A stretch of 64,000 nucleotides of DNA, taken from assembly GCF_019468465.1 (NCBI RefSeq), contig NZ_CP080519.1:9231001-9295000 (forward strand). The letters run 5' to 3'. This stretch comes from Amycolatopsis sp. DSM 110486 (lineage in GTDB: Bacteria; Actinomycetota; Actinomycetes; Mycobacteriales; Pseudonocardiaceae). Position numbers and translations under genes: made by a program. This document shows, piece after piece, positions 51,648 to 59,020 of the stretch; positions within the stretch are counted from its first letter, which is position 1; each line of letters opens with the position of its first letter. The notes below the pieces were generated by a model. That model made no database searches. It was not told the DNA's origin and was given only the letters and a program-made list of their open reading frames with translations.

Positions 51648-52886
51648 GTGACTGAGCAGGTGAGCCGCCGCGACGACATCGGGCGGGGCGAGCGGGCGTG
51701 GATGACCCGGGGCGTGGGCGGGATCGGCACGGCCAGTTTCCTCGCTGACATTGGGCACGAGGTGCCGACCGCGTTGATGGCCAGCCTGGTCACCGGCACT
51801 CTCGGGGCGCCGGCCTCGGCGCTGGGGCTGATCGAGGGCATCTCCGACGGATTGGCCGGTGCGGGCCGGTTTCTTGGTGGCCCACTCGCCGACGACCCGG
51901 GCCGGCGCCGCCGGCTCGCCGTGGGCGGCTACACCGCCACCGCGGTGCTGTCGTCGCTGATCGGCACCGCCGGGAACGTCGTCACGGCCGGGGTGCTGCG
52001 AGGAAGCGCCTGGGCCGCCCGTGGCCTGCGCGTCCCGGCCCGCAACGCGCTGCTCGCCGATGTCGTGCCGGCCGGGGCCTACGGACGCGCCTACGGGTTC
52101 GAGCGCACCATGGACAACCTCGGCGCGATCGTCGGCCCATTGCTCGCTCTCGCGCTGGTCGCGGTGTTCTCCGTGCGCACCGCGATCCTGATCTCCGTCG
52201 TCCCGGGTCTGCTCGCCGCCGTGGCGATCATCTACGCCATCCGCCAGGCCAAACTGCCCACGGCCCGGGAGCGACACAAGCTGCGGTTCCAGGTCCGGCC
52301 GGTCCTGCACGGCCAGCTCGGGCGGCTGATCGGGGCGTTCGCGCTGTTCGAGATGGGCAACCTCGCCGCGACCCTGCTCATCCTCCGAGCGACCGACCTG
52401 CTCACCCCCGCCCACGGCACCCAGAGCGCCACCCAGATCGCACTCGGGCTCTACACCGCCTATAACGTCGCCGCCACCGTCGTGTCCTTCCCCGCGGGGA
52501 AGGTCTCCGACCGCCTCGGCGCCCGCGGCCCCCTGCTCGTCGTCACCGTCGGGGTCGTGACGTTCCTGCTCGCCTACATGCTGTTCGCGGCCACCGGCCC
52601 GGCGGTCACGGTCCTGGCCGTCGCGTTCATCGCCGCCGGGATCGGCATCGGCTGCGCCGAGACCGCCGAGCACGCCGCCGTCGCCGCGCTCGCACCACAC
52701 CAGCTGCGCGGCTCGGCATTCGGGCTGCTCGCCACCGTCCAGGCCGGCGGGAACCTCATCGCCAGCGCCGTCGCCGGCCTGCTCTACACCGTGGTCTCCC
52801 CGGCCGCAGCGTTCGGCTACGTCGGCGCCTGCATGGCCCTCGCACTGGCCGGACTCGCCTGGGCCGCACGGCCAGCACGGGCGTGA
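51648..52886 (+). CDS. MFS transporter of the arsenic island
   Basis: The protein is about 412 residues with 11-12 helices: TRGVGGIGTASFLADIGHEVPTALMASLVTGTLGAPASALGLIEGISDGLAG at the start, PARNALLADVVPAGAYGRAYGFERTMDNLGAIVGPL in the middle. The opening with an acidic residue in helix 1 and the SDGLAG pattern is a recognisable MFS subgroup of unknown substrate. The start is uncertain (GTG 51648, GTG 51660 or ATG 51702), because upstream codons belong to a remnant. It sits beside the ars genes, but a role in arsenic export is only inferred. Confidence 0.85.
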   Translation: MTEQVSRRDDIGRGERAWMTRGVGGIGTASFLADIGHEVPTALMASLVTGTLGAPASALGLIEGISDGLAGAGRFLGGPLADDPGRRRRLAVGGYTATAVLSSLIGTAGNVVTAGVLRGSAWAARGLRVPARNALLADVVPAGAYGRAYGFERTMDNLGAIVGPLLALALVAVFSVRTAILISVVPGLLAAVAIIYAIRQAKLPTARERHKLRFQVRPVLHGQLGRLIGAFALFEMGNLAATLLILRATDLLTPAHGTQSATQIALGLYTAYNVAATVVSFPAGKVSDRLGARGPLLVVTVGVVTFLLAYMLFAATGPAVTVLAVAFIAAGIGIGCAETAEHAAVAALAPHQLRGSAFGLLATVQAGGNLIASAVAGLLYTVVSPAAAFGYVGACMALALAGLAWAARPARA

Positions 52887-52939
52887 CGGTCGCGCCCGCC
52901 CCGGTCATGCACCGGCTTCACCGGCTCGACCTGCGCGGG

Positions 52940-52971
52940 GGTTGTGGCGCCTGCGCGATCCGGCCACAACC
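52940..52971. terminator. Stem-loop between MFS and arsI
   Basis: GGTTGTGGC (52940-52948) pairs with GCCACAACC (52963-52971). The genes on both sides converge, so a bidirectional terminator is likely. No T-run follows. Confidence 0.55.
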
Positions 52972-53000
52972 GCCGACCCCGACGCGCAACTGACGTGCAG

Positions 53001-53480
53001 TCAGTCGCAGCAGCCGGCAGGCTGCGAGTCCTTGTCCACCTCGCCGGTATCGGCGTCGGGGGTGCAGCAGGCCGCGGCGGTGACGGTGGCGGGGCTGTCC
53101 TGGCCGAACGAGGCGGAGTCGCCGGTGACGGTGTAGACCTCCCATGGCTCCTGGCCGGGGCCGTGCACCCAGACCTTGTCCTGCAGGGCGTAGCAGCAGG
53201 TCGTGCCGTTCTCGACCAGGGTGTCCATGCCTTCGCCGGTGAGCCGCTTCGACGCCGCATCGACCTCCTCTGTGGACTCGACCTCCACGCCGAGGTGGTC
53301 CATCACGGTCGCCTGGCCGGGCTCGCCTTCGAGCAGGACCAGCTTGAGCGCGGGCTCGGCGATGGCGAAGTTGGCGTAGCCGGCGCGACGCTTGGCCGGT
53401 TCGGTGTTGAACAGCTTCGAGTAGAAGTCGATCGAGCCTTCGAGGTCACCGACGCGGAGGGCGAGCTGGACGCGGGACAT
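53001..53480 (-). CDS. arsI: ArsI/CadI family metalloenzyme (organoarsenical C-As lyase)
   Basis: The 159-residue VOC-fold protein starts MSRVQLALRVGDLEGSIDFYSKLFNTEPAKRR. It has the vicinal cysteine pair in ENGTTCCYALQDKVWVHGP, the substrate-binding feature of ArsI. ArsI uses Fe(II) to cleave the carbon-arsenic bond of trivalent organoarsenicals; CadI, its cadmium-inducible relative, is the alternative name. The tail carries extra cysteines (AAACCTPD, then AGCCD). It is divergent from arsR with a palindromic operator between. Confidence 0.93.
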   Translation of the reverse strand: MSRVQLALRVGDLEGSIDFYSKLFNTEPAKRRAGYANFAIAEPALKLVLLEGEPGQATVMDHLGVEVESTEEVDAASKRLTGEGMDTLVENGTTCCYALQDKVWVHGPGQEPWEVYTVTGDSASFGQDSPATVTAAACCTPDADTGEVDKDSQPAGCCD

Positions 53481-53497
53481 GAGCGAACTCCCTTAAG

Positions 53498-53511
53498 TAG
53501 ATGTTCATCTA
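53498..53511. promoter_or_regulatory. Perfect 14-bp ArsR operator candidate
   Basis: TAGATGTTCATCTA is a perfect inverted repeat (TAGATG/CATCTA) in the 83-base gap between the divergent arsI and arsR starts. ArsR-type repressors bind such sites and would release both genes on arsenite. A further TTAGAT half-site lies at 53524. Confidence 0.75.
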
Positions 53512-53563
53512 AACAGCTGAGGCTTAGATTGCTCTCTAGATAGAACCCTGTCAAGGTAGACGT

Positions 53564-53929
53564 ATGTCGAAGCAACTGCCGTTGGCGGCGATGGACGCCT
53601 GCTGTACCCCGCTGGCCCGCGAGCCGCTGTCCGAGCCGCAGGCCGTCGAGCTGGCGCGGGTGTTCAAGGCGATTTCGGACCCGATCCGGCTGCGCCTGCT
53701 GTCTCTGATCGCCTCGCACGAGAGTGGGGAGGCGTGTGTGTGCGATTTGACCGACGCCTTCGAGGTCACCGGCCCCACCATCTCCCATCACCTCAAAGTG
53801 CTGCGGGAATCCGGCTTGATCGACGGCGAGCGGCGCGGGACCTGGGTGTACTACCGGGTTCACCCCGAAGTCCTCGCCCGGCTCTCGGCGGTGCTCGTCC
53901 CGGCCGACCCGGCGGGCGTGCCGGCATGA
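53564..53929 (+). CDS. arsR: Arsenite-responsive repressor ArsR
   Basis: The 121-residue winged-helix repressor has FKAISDPIRLRLLSLIASHE and the recognition part TGPTISHHLKVLRESGLIDGERRGTWVYY. Arsenite ligands are probably Cys13 and Cys14 (AMDACCTPLARE) with Cys58 or Cys60 (ACVCDLT). The N-terminal pair plus one helix Cys is the arrangement of Corynebacterium ArsR rather than of the E. coli type. Its stop overlaps the ACR3 start as ATGA. Confidence 0.96.
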   Translation: MSKQLPLAAMDACCTPLAREPLSEPQAVELARVFKAISDPIRLRLLSLIASHESGEACVCDLTDAFEVTGPTISHHLKVLRESGLIDGERRGTWVYYRVHPEVLARLSAVLVPADPAGVPA

Positions 53930-55017
53930 GCGTCACCGCGGAACCCGCCACGGCGGGCGTGGTCGGCAAGCTCTCCACGCTGGACCGGTTCCTGCCGGTG
54001 TGGATCGCGGCCGCGATGGCGCTGGGCCTGCTCGGCGGCCGGGTCGTGCCCGGCCTGGGCACCGCGTTGAACGCGGTCTCGGTCGACGGGATTTCCCTGC
54101 CGATCGCGATCGGGTTGCTGGTCATGATGTATCCGGTGCTGGCGAAGGTCCACTACGACCGCCTCGACTCGGTGACCGGTGACCGCAAGCTTCTGTGGTC
54201 CTCGCTGGTGCTGAACTGGATCATCGGCCCGGCCCTGATGTTCGCCCTCGCATGGCTGCTGCTGCCCGACCTGCCGCAGTACCGGACCGGGCTGATCATC
54301 GTCGGCCTGGCCCGGTGCATCGCGATGGTCATCATCTGGAACGACCTCGCCTGCGGCGACCGCGAAGCCGCCGCGGTCCTGGTCGCACTCAACTCGGTGT
54401 TCCAGGTGATCATGTTCGGCGTGCTCGGCTGGTTCTACCTGTCGGTGCTGCCCGGCTGGCTCGGCCTCGCCCGGACCGACCTGACCGTGTCGGGCTGGCA
54501 GATCGCCAAGAGCGTGCTCATCTTCCTCGGCATCCCACTGGTGGCCGGGTTCCTGACCCGCCGCTTCGGGGAGAAAGCCAAGGGGCGCGCCTGGTACGAG
54601 GCGACGTTCCTGCCCAAGATCGGCCCCGCCGCGCTCTACGGGCTCCTGTTCACCATCGTGATCCTCTTCGCCCTGCAAGGCGATCAGATCACCAGCCGCC
54701 CGGTCGACGTCGTCCGGATCGCGGTGCCGCTGCTGGTGTACTTCGCGATCATGTGGGGCGGCGGCTACGCCTTCGGCAAAGCCGTCGGCCTGAACTACGA
54801 ACGCACCACGACGCTGGCGTTCACCGCGGCGGGCAACAACTTCGAACTCGCCATCGCCGTCGCGATCGCGACCTTCGGCGCCACCAGCGGCCAGGCTCTC
54901 GCCGGGGTCGTCGGCCCGCTCATCGAAGTCCCGGTGCTGGTCGCGCTGGTGTACGTCTCGCTCGCCCTGCGCCGCCGCGTCACCTCCACCACCGACCCGC
55001 TGGAGACCCGGCCATGA
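53926..55017 (+). CDS. ACR3 family arsenite efflux transporter
   Basis: The 363-residue, ten-helix transporter of the ACR3 family exports As(III) driven by proton motive force. Family strings are LPIAIGLLVMMYPVLAKVHY, GLARCIAMVIIWNDLACGDRE (with the conserved functional Cys), TTTLAFTAAGNNFELAIAVAIATFG and VGPLIEVPVLVALVYVS. It is the middle gene of the arsR-ACR3-arsC operon, with four-base overlaps on both sides. Confidence 0.97.
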   Translation: MSVTAEPATAGVVGKLSTLDRFLPVWIAAAMALGLLGGRVVPGLGTALNAVSVDGISLPIAIGLLVMMYPVLAKVHYDRLDSVTGDRKLLWSSLVLNWIIGPALMFALAWLLLPDLPQYRTGLIIVGLARCIAMVIIWNDLACGDREAAAVLVALNSVFQVIMFGVLGWFYLSVLPGWLGLARTDLTVSGWQIAKSVLIFLGIPLVAGFLTRRFGEKAKGRAWYEATFLPKIGPAALYGLLFTIVILFALQGDQITSRPVDVVRIAVPLLVYFAIMWGGGYAFGKAVGLNYERTTTLAFTAAGNNFELAIAVAIATFGATSGQALAGVVGPLIEVPVLVALVYVSLALRRRVTSTTDPLETRP

Positions 55018-55290
55018 CCGTGCCCCACCACCACCGCGAAGGCGAACGCTGTCTCGACGTCGAAGACTGCCGCCTCATCGATCCCCGCGTGCAGGTCCTG
55101 CTTGACCGCGAAGCCGCCACGCTCGCCGGCCGGTTCGACGGGATCTTCTCCGCCGAGACCGTGACCGCCTCGTGCACGACTCGTTCGACCAGCTCGCCGC
55201 GACCGCCACCGTCCACACCCACCTGCCCGTGCTGGCGGCGCGGTTCGCCCGCCAGCGCCTCGAGGCCACCGCCAAAAACGAAGGAGCCAC
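55014..55290 (+). pseudogene. Three-helix-bundle domain upstream of arsC, frameshifted
   Basis: ATG 55014 overlaps the ACR3 stop. The frame reads RVQVLLDREAATLAGRFDGIFSAETV, and the proper continuation HDSFDQLAATATVHTHLPVLAARFARQRL is in the next frame, from about 55170. A one-base loss in the region GCCTCGTGCACG explains it. In relatives these parts form one N-terminal three-helix-bundle domain fused to, or preceding, arsenate reductase. Here the domain cannot be made in one piece unless the frameshift is a sequence error. Confidence 0.65.
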
Positions 55291-55291
55291 C

Positions 55292-55702
55292 GTGTCCGAC
55301 CTGCCCGAGGTGCTGTTCGTCTGCGTGCACAACGCCGGCCGCTCCCAGATGGCCGCAGCCCTGCTCAACCACCACGCCCACGGCCGCGTCGTGGTCCGCT
55401 CCGCCGGATCCGCGCCCGCCGACTCGATCAACCCCGCCGTCGTGGCCGCGATGGCCGAACTCGGGCTCGATCTGACCCAGGAGTTCCCCAAGCCGCTGAC
55501 CACCGAAGCCGTGCAGGCCTCCGACGTCGTGATCACGATGGGCTGCGGCGACGCCTGCCCGATTTTCCCGGGCAAGCGCTACCTCGACTGGCAGCTCGAC
55601 GACCCCGCCGGCCAAGGCATCGACGCGGTGCGCCCGATCCGGGACGAGATCGACCGCCGCGTCCGCGCGTTGCTCGCCGAACTCGTTCCCGTCGCACGCT
55701 GA
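55292..55702 (+). CDS. arsC: Arsenate reductase ArsC (LMW-phosphatase type)
   Basis: This 136-residue enzyme reduces arsenate to arsenite for export by ACR3. The P-loop FVCVHNAGRSQMA holds the attacking Cys and Arg, and the resolving cysteines are in VITMGCGDACPIFPGKRY. The GTG at 55292 is selected because GAAGGAG lies seven bases upstream. A longer form from GTG 55172 would attach the preceding helical segment. Electron donor (thioredoxin or mycothiol system) cannot be told. Confidence 0.94.
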   Translation: MSDLPEVLFVCVHNAGRSQMAAALLNHHAHGRVVVRSAGSAPADSINPAVVAAMAELGLDLTQEFPKPLTTEAVQASDVVITMGCGDACPIFPGKRYLDWQLDDPAGQGIDAVRPIRDEIDRRVRALLAELVPVAR

Positions 55703-55715
55703 GTCTTCCCGCCGG

Positions 55716-55758
55716 AACCTCTTCCCTAGCCTCTCGGCGAGAGACTAGGGAAGAGGTT
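55716..55758 (+). terminator. Long palindrome after arsC
   Basis: Twenty-one-base arms (55716-55736 and 55738-55758) match with one mismatch around a single G. It lies 14 bases after arsC and is followed by TTCTTG. It probably ends the ars operon. Confidence 0.75.
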
Positions 55759-55762
55759 TCTT

Positions 55763-55873
55763 GTGCTCGATCGTGAATCATCGCGGGCTGGGGACGCCGA
55801 CATCGAAGGCGAACTCGCCCAGCTCGGCCCGACCGGCTACCGGCCGCTGCGGGTGCGCGACACCCTCTTCTGA
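55763..55873 (+). pseudogene. 36-codon fragment, possibly a GntR regulator N-terminus
   Basis: GTG 55763 opens a frame ending at TGA 55871-55873 and containing DIEGELAQLGPTGYRPLRVRDTLF. The phrase GPTGYRPLR is reminiscent of the start of FadR/GntR-type regulators, but the helix-turn-helix is absent. A related degraded copy is found at 58157-58223. Truncated remnant is the likeliest reading; identity is uncertain. Confidence 0.35.
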
Positions 55874-55882
55874 GCTGCCTGC

Positions 55883-56878
55883 TCAGGGCGCGGCGGTGCC
55901 CGCGCGGGCGGGCACGAGCCGAGGCACGAGGCGGACGTAGGCGACCATGCCGAGCACCTCGACGAGAGTCTGGGCGACGACAACGGCCGCGGCGAGCGAC
56001 AGCCGGTCGGGTAGCGCGAGGGCCAGGGGCAGCACGACCAGGGAGTTGCGGGTCGCACCGGTGAACACCACCGCCCGCGCGGCGGGGACGTCGAGCCGGA
56101 ACGTGCGGGCCACGGCCCAGCCGGCGAGCGCCATGATCACCAGGAACGCGACGTAGAAGGGGATGACGGCGGCCACGTCGGCGAGGTTGCCGCCCAGCTT
56201 CGGGACCTGGGACGCCACGACGATCAGCAGGGTCGCGGCCATCAGCGGCACCATCGTGGTGTTCGCCGCCGCGGACACCGCGCGCCCGGCGGCGGCACGG
56301 GCGGCCCAGGCCTGAGTGGCCCAAGCCAGGGCGAGCGGGATCACGATCAGCACGACGAACGCCTCGACGAACGGGCCGATCTCGACGATGTCGGCCAGTT
56401 CGGAGCCCATGAACAGGTAGAGAAACAGCGGCAGCAGCAACATCTGCGCGACCAGCAGCAACGGGGTGGCGGCCAGCAGGCGCCGGTTGCTGCCACCGGC
56501 CAGCCCGCTGAACACGATGACGTAGTCCACGCACGGGCACAGCAGCACCAGCAGCACCCCGATCCGGACGGCCTGTTCGGCGGGCAGGAATGCGAACATC
56601 GCCGCGACGATGAGCGGCACCACGACGAAGTTGACGACCAGCGTCGCGGACAGGAACCGGCCGTCGCGCAGGGAGCGCATCAGTTCCGCGGCGGGGACTT
56701 GGAGGAACGTCACGTACAACAGGGCGCCCAGCACCGGGTTGATGGCGTGCCCCAGGCCCGGCCCGGCCGCGGGCAGGGCCCAGCCCAGCAGGCCGCCGGT
56801 CACCATCGCCGCCAGGTAGATCACCACCTGGTGGTGTTCCATCCGGTCGGCCAGACTCTGTGATTGCTGCGCCGCCAC
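55883..56878 (-). CDS. Arsenic resistance protein of the bile acid:sodium symporter superfamily
   Basis: The 331-residue, ten-helix transporter starts (GTG, GGGAG upstream) AAQQSQSLADRMEHHQVVIYLAAMVTGGLLGWALP and includes VLGALLYVTFLQVPAAELMRSLRD and VLLVLLCPCVDYVIVFSGLAGGSNR. It belongs to the actinobacterial ACR3-related group annotated as arsenic resistance protein. A Cys in the LCPCVDYV helix occupies the place of the functional ACR3 Cys. It would provide a second arsenite or antimonite exporter. It is transcribed from the MerR side. Confidence 0.85.
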   Translation of the reverse strand: MAAQQSQSLADRMEHHQVVIYLAAMVTGGLLGWALPAAGPGLGHAINPVLGALLYVTFLQVPAAELMRSLRDGRFLSATLVVNFVVVPLIVAAMFAFLPAEQAVRIGVLLVLLCPCVDYVIVFSGLAGGSNRRLLAATPLLLVAQMLLLPLFLYLFMGSELADIVEIGPFVEAFVVLIVIPLALAWATQAWAARAAAGRAVSAAANTTMVPLMAATLLIVVASQVPKLGGNLADVAAVIPFYVAFLVIMALAGWAVARTFRLDVPAARAVVFTGATRNSLVVLPLALALPDRLSLAAAVVVAQTLVEVLGMVAYVRLVPRLVPARAGTAAP

Positions 56879-56963
56879 CCTGCCGACTCCCGTTCCTCGG
56901 CACCGGTCCCTGCTGATTCATCCTCGCAGGACCGGTCCCGACAGCGCCCGCGCCGGTCCGGGC

Positions 56964-57278
56964 TTAGCGGTCCGCGCGGGCCGTGATGTCGTCGGGTTCA
57001 CCGGGGACGGCGGGCAGGCCCAACACGACCGGCCCAGTGCCAGCACGGCAGTTCGACGCGCGCCGTCTGCGGCGCACCACGAGGACGGCCACGGCGGCGA
57101 GCAGGGCCAGCACCGCGAGCGCGGGCACCCAGATCGCCGCGACCGCGAACACCGCGCCCAGGCCGCCGAGCACGGCCAGGATCGGCCCCGCGCAGCACAG
57201 CGCGCACGCCGCGACGGCTGCCGCACCGACTCCCCACGCCGTCCCTGAGCGGGAGGGCCGGGGCCTCCGGGTGTTCAT
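56964..57278 (-). CDS. Small membrane protein with vicinal cysteines
   Basis: The 104-residue protein has two hydrophobic segments (GVGAAAVAACALCCAGPILAVLGGLGAVFAVAAIWVPALAVLALLAAVAVLVV) with an ACALCCAGP motif inside the first, reminiscent of MerT/MerF-type mercury carriers. A basic stretch (RRRRRAS) and a Cys follow. It overlaps the MerR gene by four bases, so it is co-expressed with that regulator. Thiophilic metal handling is inferred; the specific metal is not known. Confidence 0.7.
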   Translation of the reverse strand: MNTRRPRPSRSGTAWGVGAAAVAACALCCAGPILAVLGGLGAVFAVAAIWVPALAVLALLAAVAVLVVRRRRRASNCRAGTGPVVLGLPAVPGEPDDITARADR

Positions 57279-58081
57279 GCGCTCACGGCGAACAGCTCGG
57301 CCAGCAGGGCGCCGGCCGCTTCGGGGGCCCGCACAGTCAACTCCAGCGCGGTCGGTGTCAGGTGCAGGGTGAAGTCGAAGAACGCGCAGCAGTCCTGTTC
57401 CGCCGCGGCCAGCGCGGCGACCTCGGCGGCCAGCTCGGGCGTGGCCGGCAAGATCAGCGTCAGCCCGTCGGCGGTGTCGCGCCGGCTGGTGGCCTGCCCG
57501 GTGATCCGCTGCCACTGCGCGATCCGCTCGCCCAACGCGGCGCTCTCCAGCGTGCACGCCACCGGCGCCTGCCTCCACGTCTCGGCCGCAGTCCCCCCGG
57601 CCGCGGTCTCCCCGGCCGCGGTCTCCTCGGAGTAGGTGCGCGAGAGCGGCACCGGCACTGGGCCGGGTCCGGTGGTGGTGGCGGTGCATCCGCAGTCCGG
57701 GCCGCACCCGCCGGCCGGGGCGGGGGTCGAGAGCTGCTGGTGGACCTCGGTGAGGCGGGCGGAGAACGCCGCGAGCTCGGCCTGGCGGCGATCGGCATCG
57801 GCGATCCGCTCGGCGAGCAGGGGCAGCATCCGGGCCCGCACCGCCGCGCACACCCCTTGCTCCCACACTCCGAGCAGGTCGCGGATCTCCTCCAACGGCA
57901 GGCCGAGAACCTTCGCCGAGGAGATGAACGCCAACCGCTGCACCGCCTCCTGCCCGTAGACCCGGTAGCCCGCAGTGGTGCGCTCGGCGGGCAGCAACCC
58001 CGCCGTCTCGTAGAACCGCAGAGTGGTCGCCGGCACACCGGTCCGGGCCGCGAGTTGGGAGATCCGCAAGCTGGTCACCAC
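57275..58081 (-). CDS. MerR family regulator with extended cysteine-bearing C-terminus
   Basis: The 268-residue protein has the MerR DNA-binding domain (LRISQLAARTGVPATTLRFYETAGLLPAERTTAGYRVYG) and coiled coil. Then comes a Cys-rich segment (GGCGPDCGCTATT), a low-complexity ETAAGETAAGGTAAE linker made of 15-base DNA repeats, and a C-terminal domain with VACTLESAALGERIAQWQ and AAEQDCCAFFDFTLHL. The Cys groups suggest sensing of a thiophilic metal. GTG 58081 is almost at the predicted transcript start, so the message may be leaderless. Confidence 0.88.
   Translation of the reverse strand: MVTSLRISQLAARTGVPATTLRFYETAGLLPAERTTAGYRVYGQEAVQRLAFISSAKVLGLPLEEIRDLLGVWEQGVCAAVRARMLPLLAERIADADRRQAELAAFSARLTEVHQQLSTPAPAGGCGPDCGCTATTTGPGPVPVPLSRTYSEETAAGETAAGGTAAETWRQAPVACTLESAALGERIAQWQRITGQATSRRDTADGLTLILPATPELAAEVAALAAAEQDCCAFFDFTLHLTPTALELTVRAPEAAGALLAELFAVSA
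57588..57630. repeat. Short tandem repeat within merR
   Basis: About three copies of a 15-base unit (GTCTCCCCGGCCGCG and close variants) encode the ETAAG-like linker. Replication slippage could change its length without shifting frame. Confidence 0.75.
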
Positions 58082-58085
58082 CCGA

Positions 58086-58116
58086 ACCTAAACCTTCGAC
58101 CCGACTCGAAGGTCAA
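58086..58116 (-). promoter_or_regulatory. MerR-type promoter/operator
   Basis: On the minus strand, TTGACC (58116-58111) and a -10-like TTAGGT/TAGGTT (58091-58085) are 19-20 bases apart. The spacer contains the inverted repeat ACCTTCGA/TCGAAGGT (58092-58099 and 58106-58113). The overlong spacer with central dyad is the hallmark of MerR-activated promoters. Confidence 0.85.
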
Positions 58117-58156
58117 GCTCAGCGAACGCACCGGCGCGCACAAATGACGCTACTTC

Positions 58157-58223
58157 GCTCGATCGACGGGGGCATCGAGGGCGAGCTTGCCCAGCTCAGC
58201 CCCGGCCGCTGCGGGTGCGTGAG
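58157..58223 (+). repeat. Diverged copy of the 55763 fragment
   Basis: GCTCGATCG, then GGCATCGAGGGCGAGCTTGC and CGGCCGCTGCGGGTGCG follow the same order as at 55763-55861, with a few small deletions. This suggests the metal-resistance segment is flanked by duplicated remnants. Confidence 0.5.
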
Positions 58224-58253
58224 AACCTAGGTGATCTCGCCTGGTCGACCGGG

Positions 58254-58886
58254 TCAATGATCGCCAATGACGAAGACCGCGTACACCTCGCGGGCGGCGT
58301 AGGCCAGCAGCACATACCCGGCGATCGGGTCTGCCCACCACCACCCGGCGGCGGCGTTGAGGACCAGGCCGACCAGTACGGCGACCGCGAGCAGCCCGTC
58401 GACCAGGGTGACCCGGCCTTCGGTGCGCAGCACTGGGTTGTCCAGGGCGGCGCCGGTGCGGGCCTTGCCAGCCGCGAGCGCGAACATCACCACCGCGGTA
58501 ACCGCGGTCCAGATGATCCCGCCCGTGCTGTGCTGCGGGTGGTAGCCGGTGACCAGTACGAACGTGGACTGCACGGCCAGGTAGATCGCCAGCAGCGCGA
58601 ACGCGCCACCGATCAGCCGCAGTGCTCGCCGCTGCCGGGCCTCGCCCGTCCCCGAGAGCTCCCAGATCACCACGATGGAGGCACCGATCTCGATCAGGGA
58701 GTCCAGCCCGAACCCGGCCAGCGCGACCGACCGCGCGGTGACCGCGGTGATTGCGAGCACGACGATGCCGACCACGTTCCAGGCCAGGGTGGTGTACTCC
58801 AGGGCGAACCCGCGCCGCAGCAGCCGGCGGGCGACGGCGTTCTCGATGTTCTGCACGACGACAGTCTGCCCGACCGCTTCTCGCAA
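58254..58886 (-). CDS. Cation transporter (cation diffusion facilitator-like)
   Basis: The protein of 200-210 residues has six helices and the CDF-like acidic signatures ALAGFGLDSLIEIGASIVVIWELSG (helix 2) and RVTLVDGLLAVAVLVGLVLN, WWADPIAGYVLLAYAAREV (helices 5-6). It lacks the cytoplasmic domain of larger CDF exporters. Metal specificity is unknown. The start is unsure: TTG 58886 or GTG 58856 (QNIENAVARRLLRRG). It is placed between the MerR module and the resolvase. Confidence 0.83.
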   Translation of the reverse strand: MREAVGQTVVVQNIENAVARRLLRRGFALEYTTLAWNVVGIVVLAITAVTARSVALAGFGLDSLIEIGASIVVIWELSGTGEARQRRALRLIGGAFALLAIYLAVQSTFVLVTGYHPQHSTGGIIWTAVTAVVMFALAAGKARTGAALDNPVLRTEGRVTLVDGLLAVAVLVGLVLNAAAGWWWADPIAGYVLLAYAAREVYAVFVIGDH

Positions 58887-58948
58887 ACGCTCGTTTCTGA
58901 GAGAGTGTTCGCCGCTGCGGTTCGCCGGGTCGACGGAGGGCGGTTTTC

Positions 58949-59010
58949 TTCTCAGAACCCATTCTCACTCAAATAAGGTGTCCAACCTGTTCTGAGAAAT
59001 GTTTGTGAGA
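58949..59010. promoter_or_regulatory. Candidate res/operator region of the serine resolvase
   Basis: TTCTCAGAAC (58949-58958) and GTTCTGAGAA (58989-58998) are perfect complements. Additional ATTCTCAC and GTGAGAAG elements lie between and after them. A cluster of inverted TTCT-AGAA elements directly upstream of a resolvase gene fits a resolution site that also regulates the gene. Confidence 0.6.
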
Positions 59011-59020
59011 AGATTCCGGT

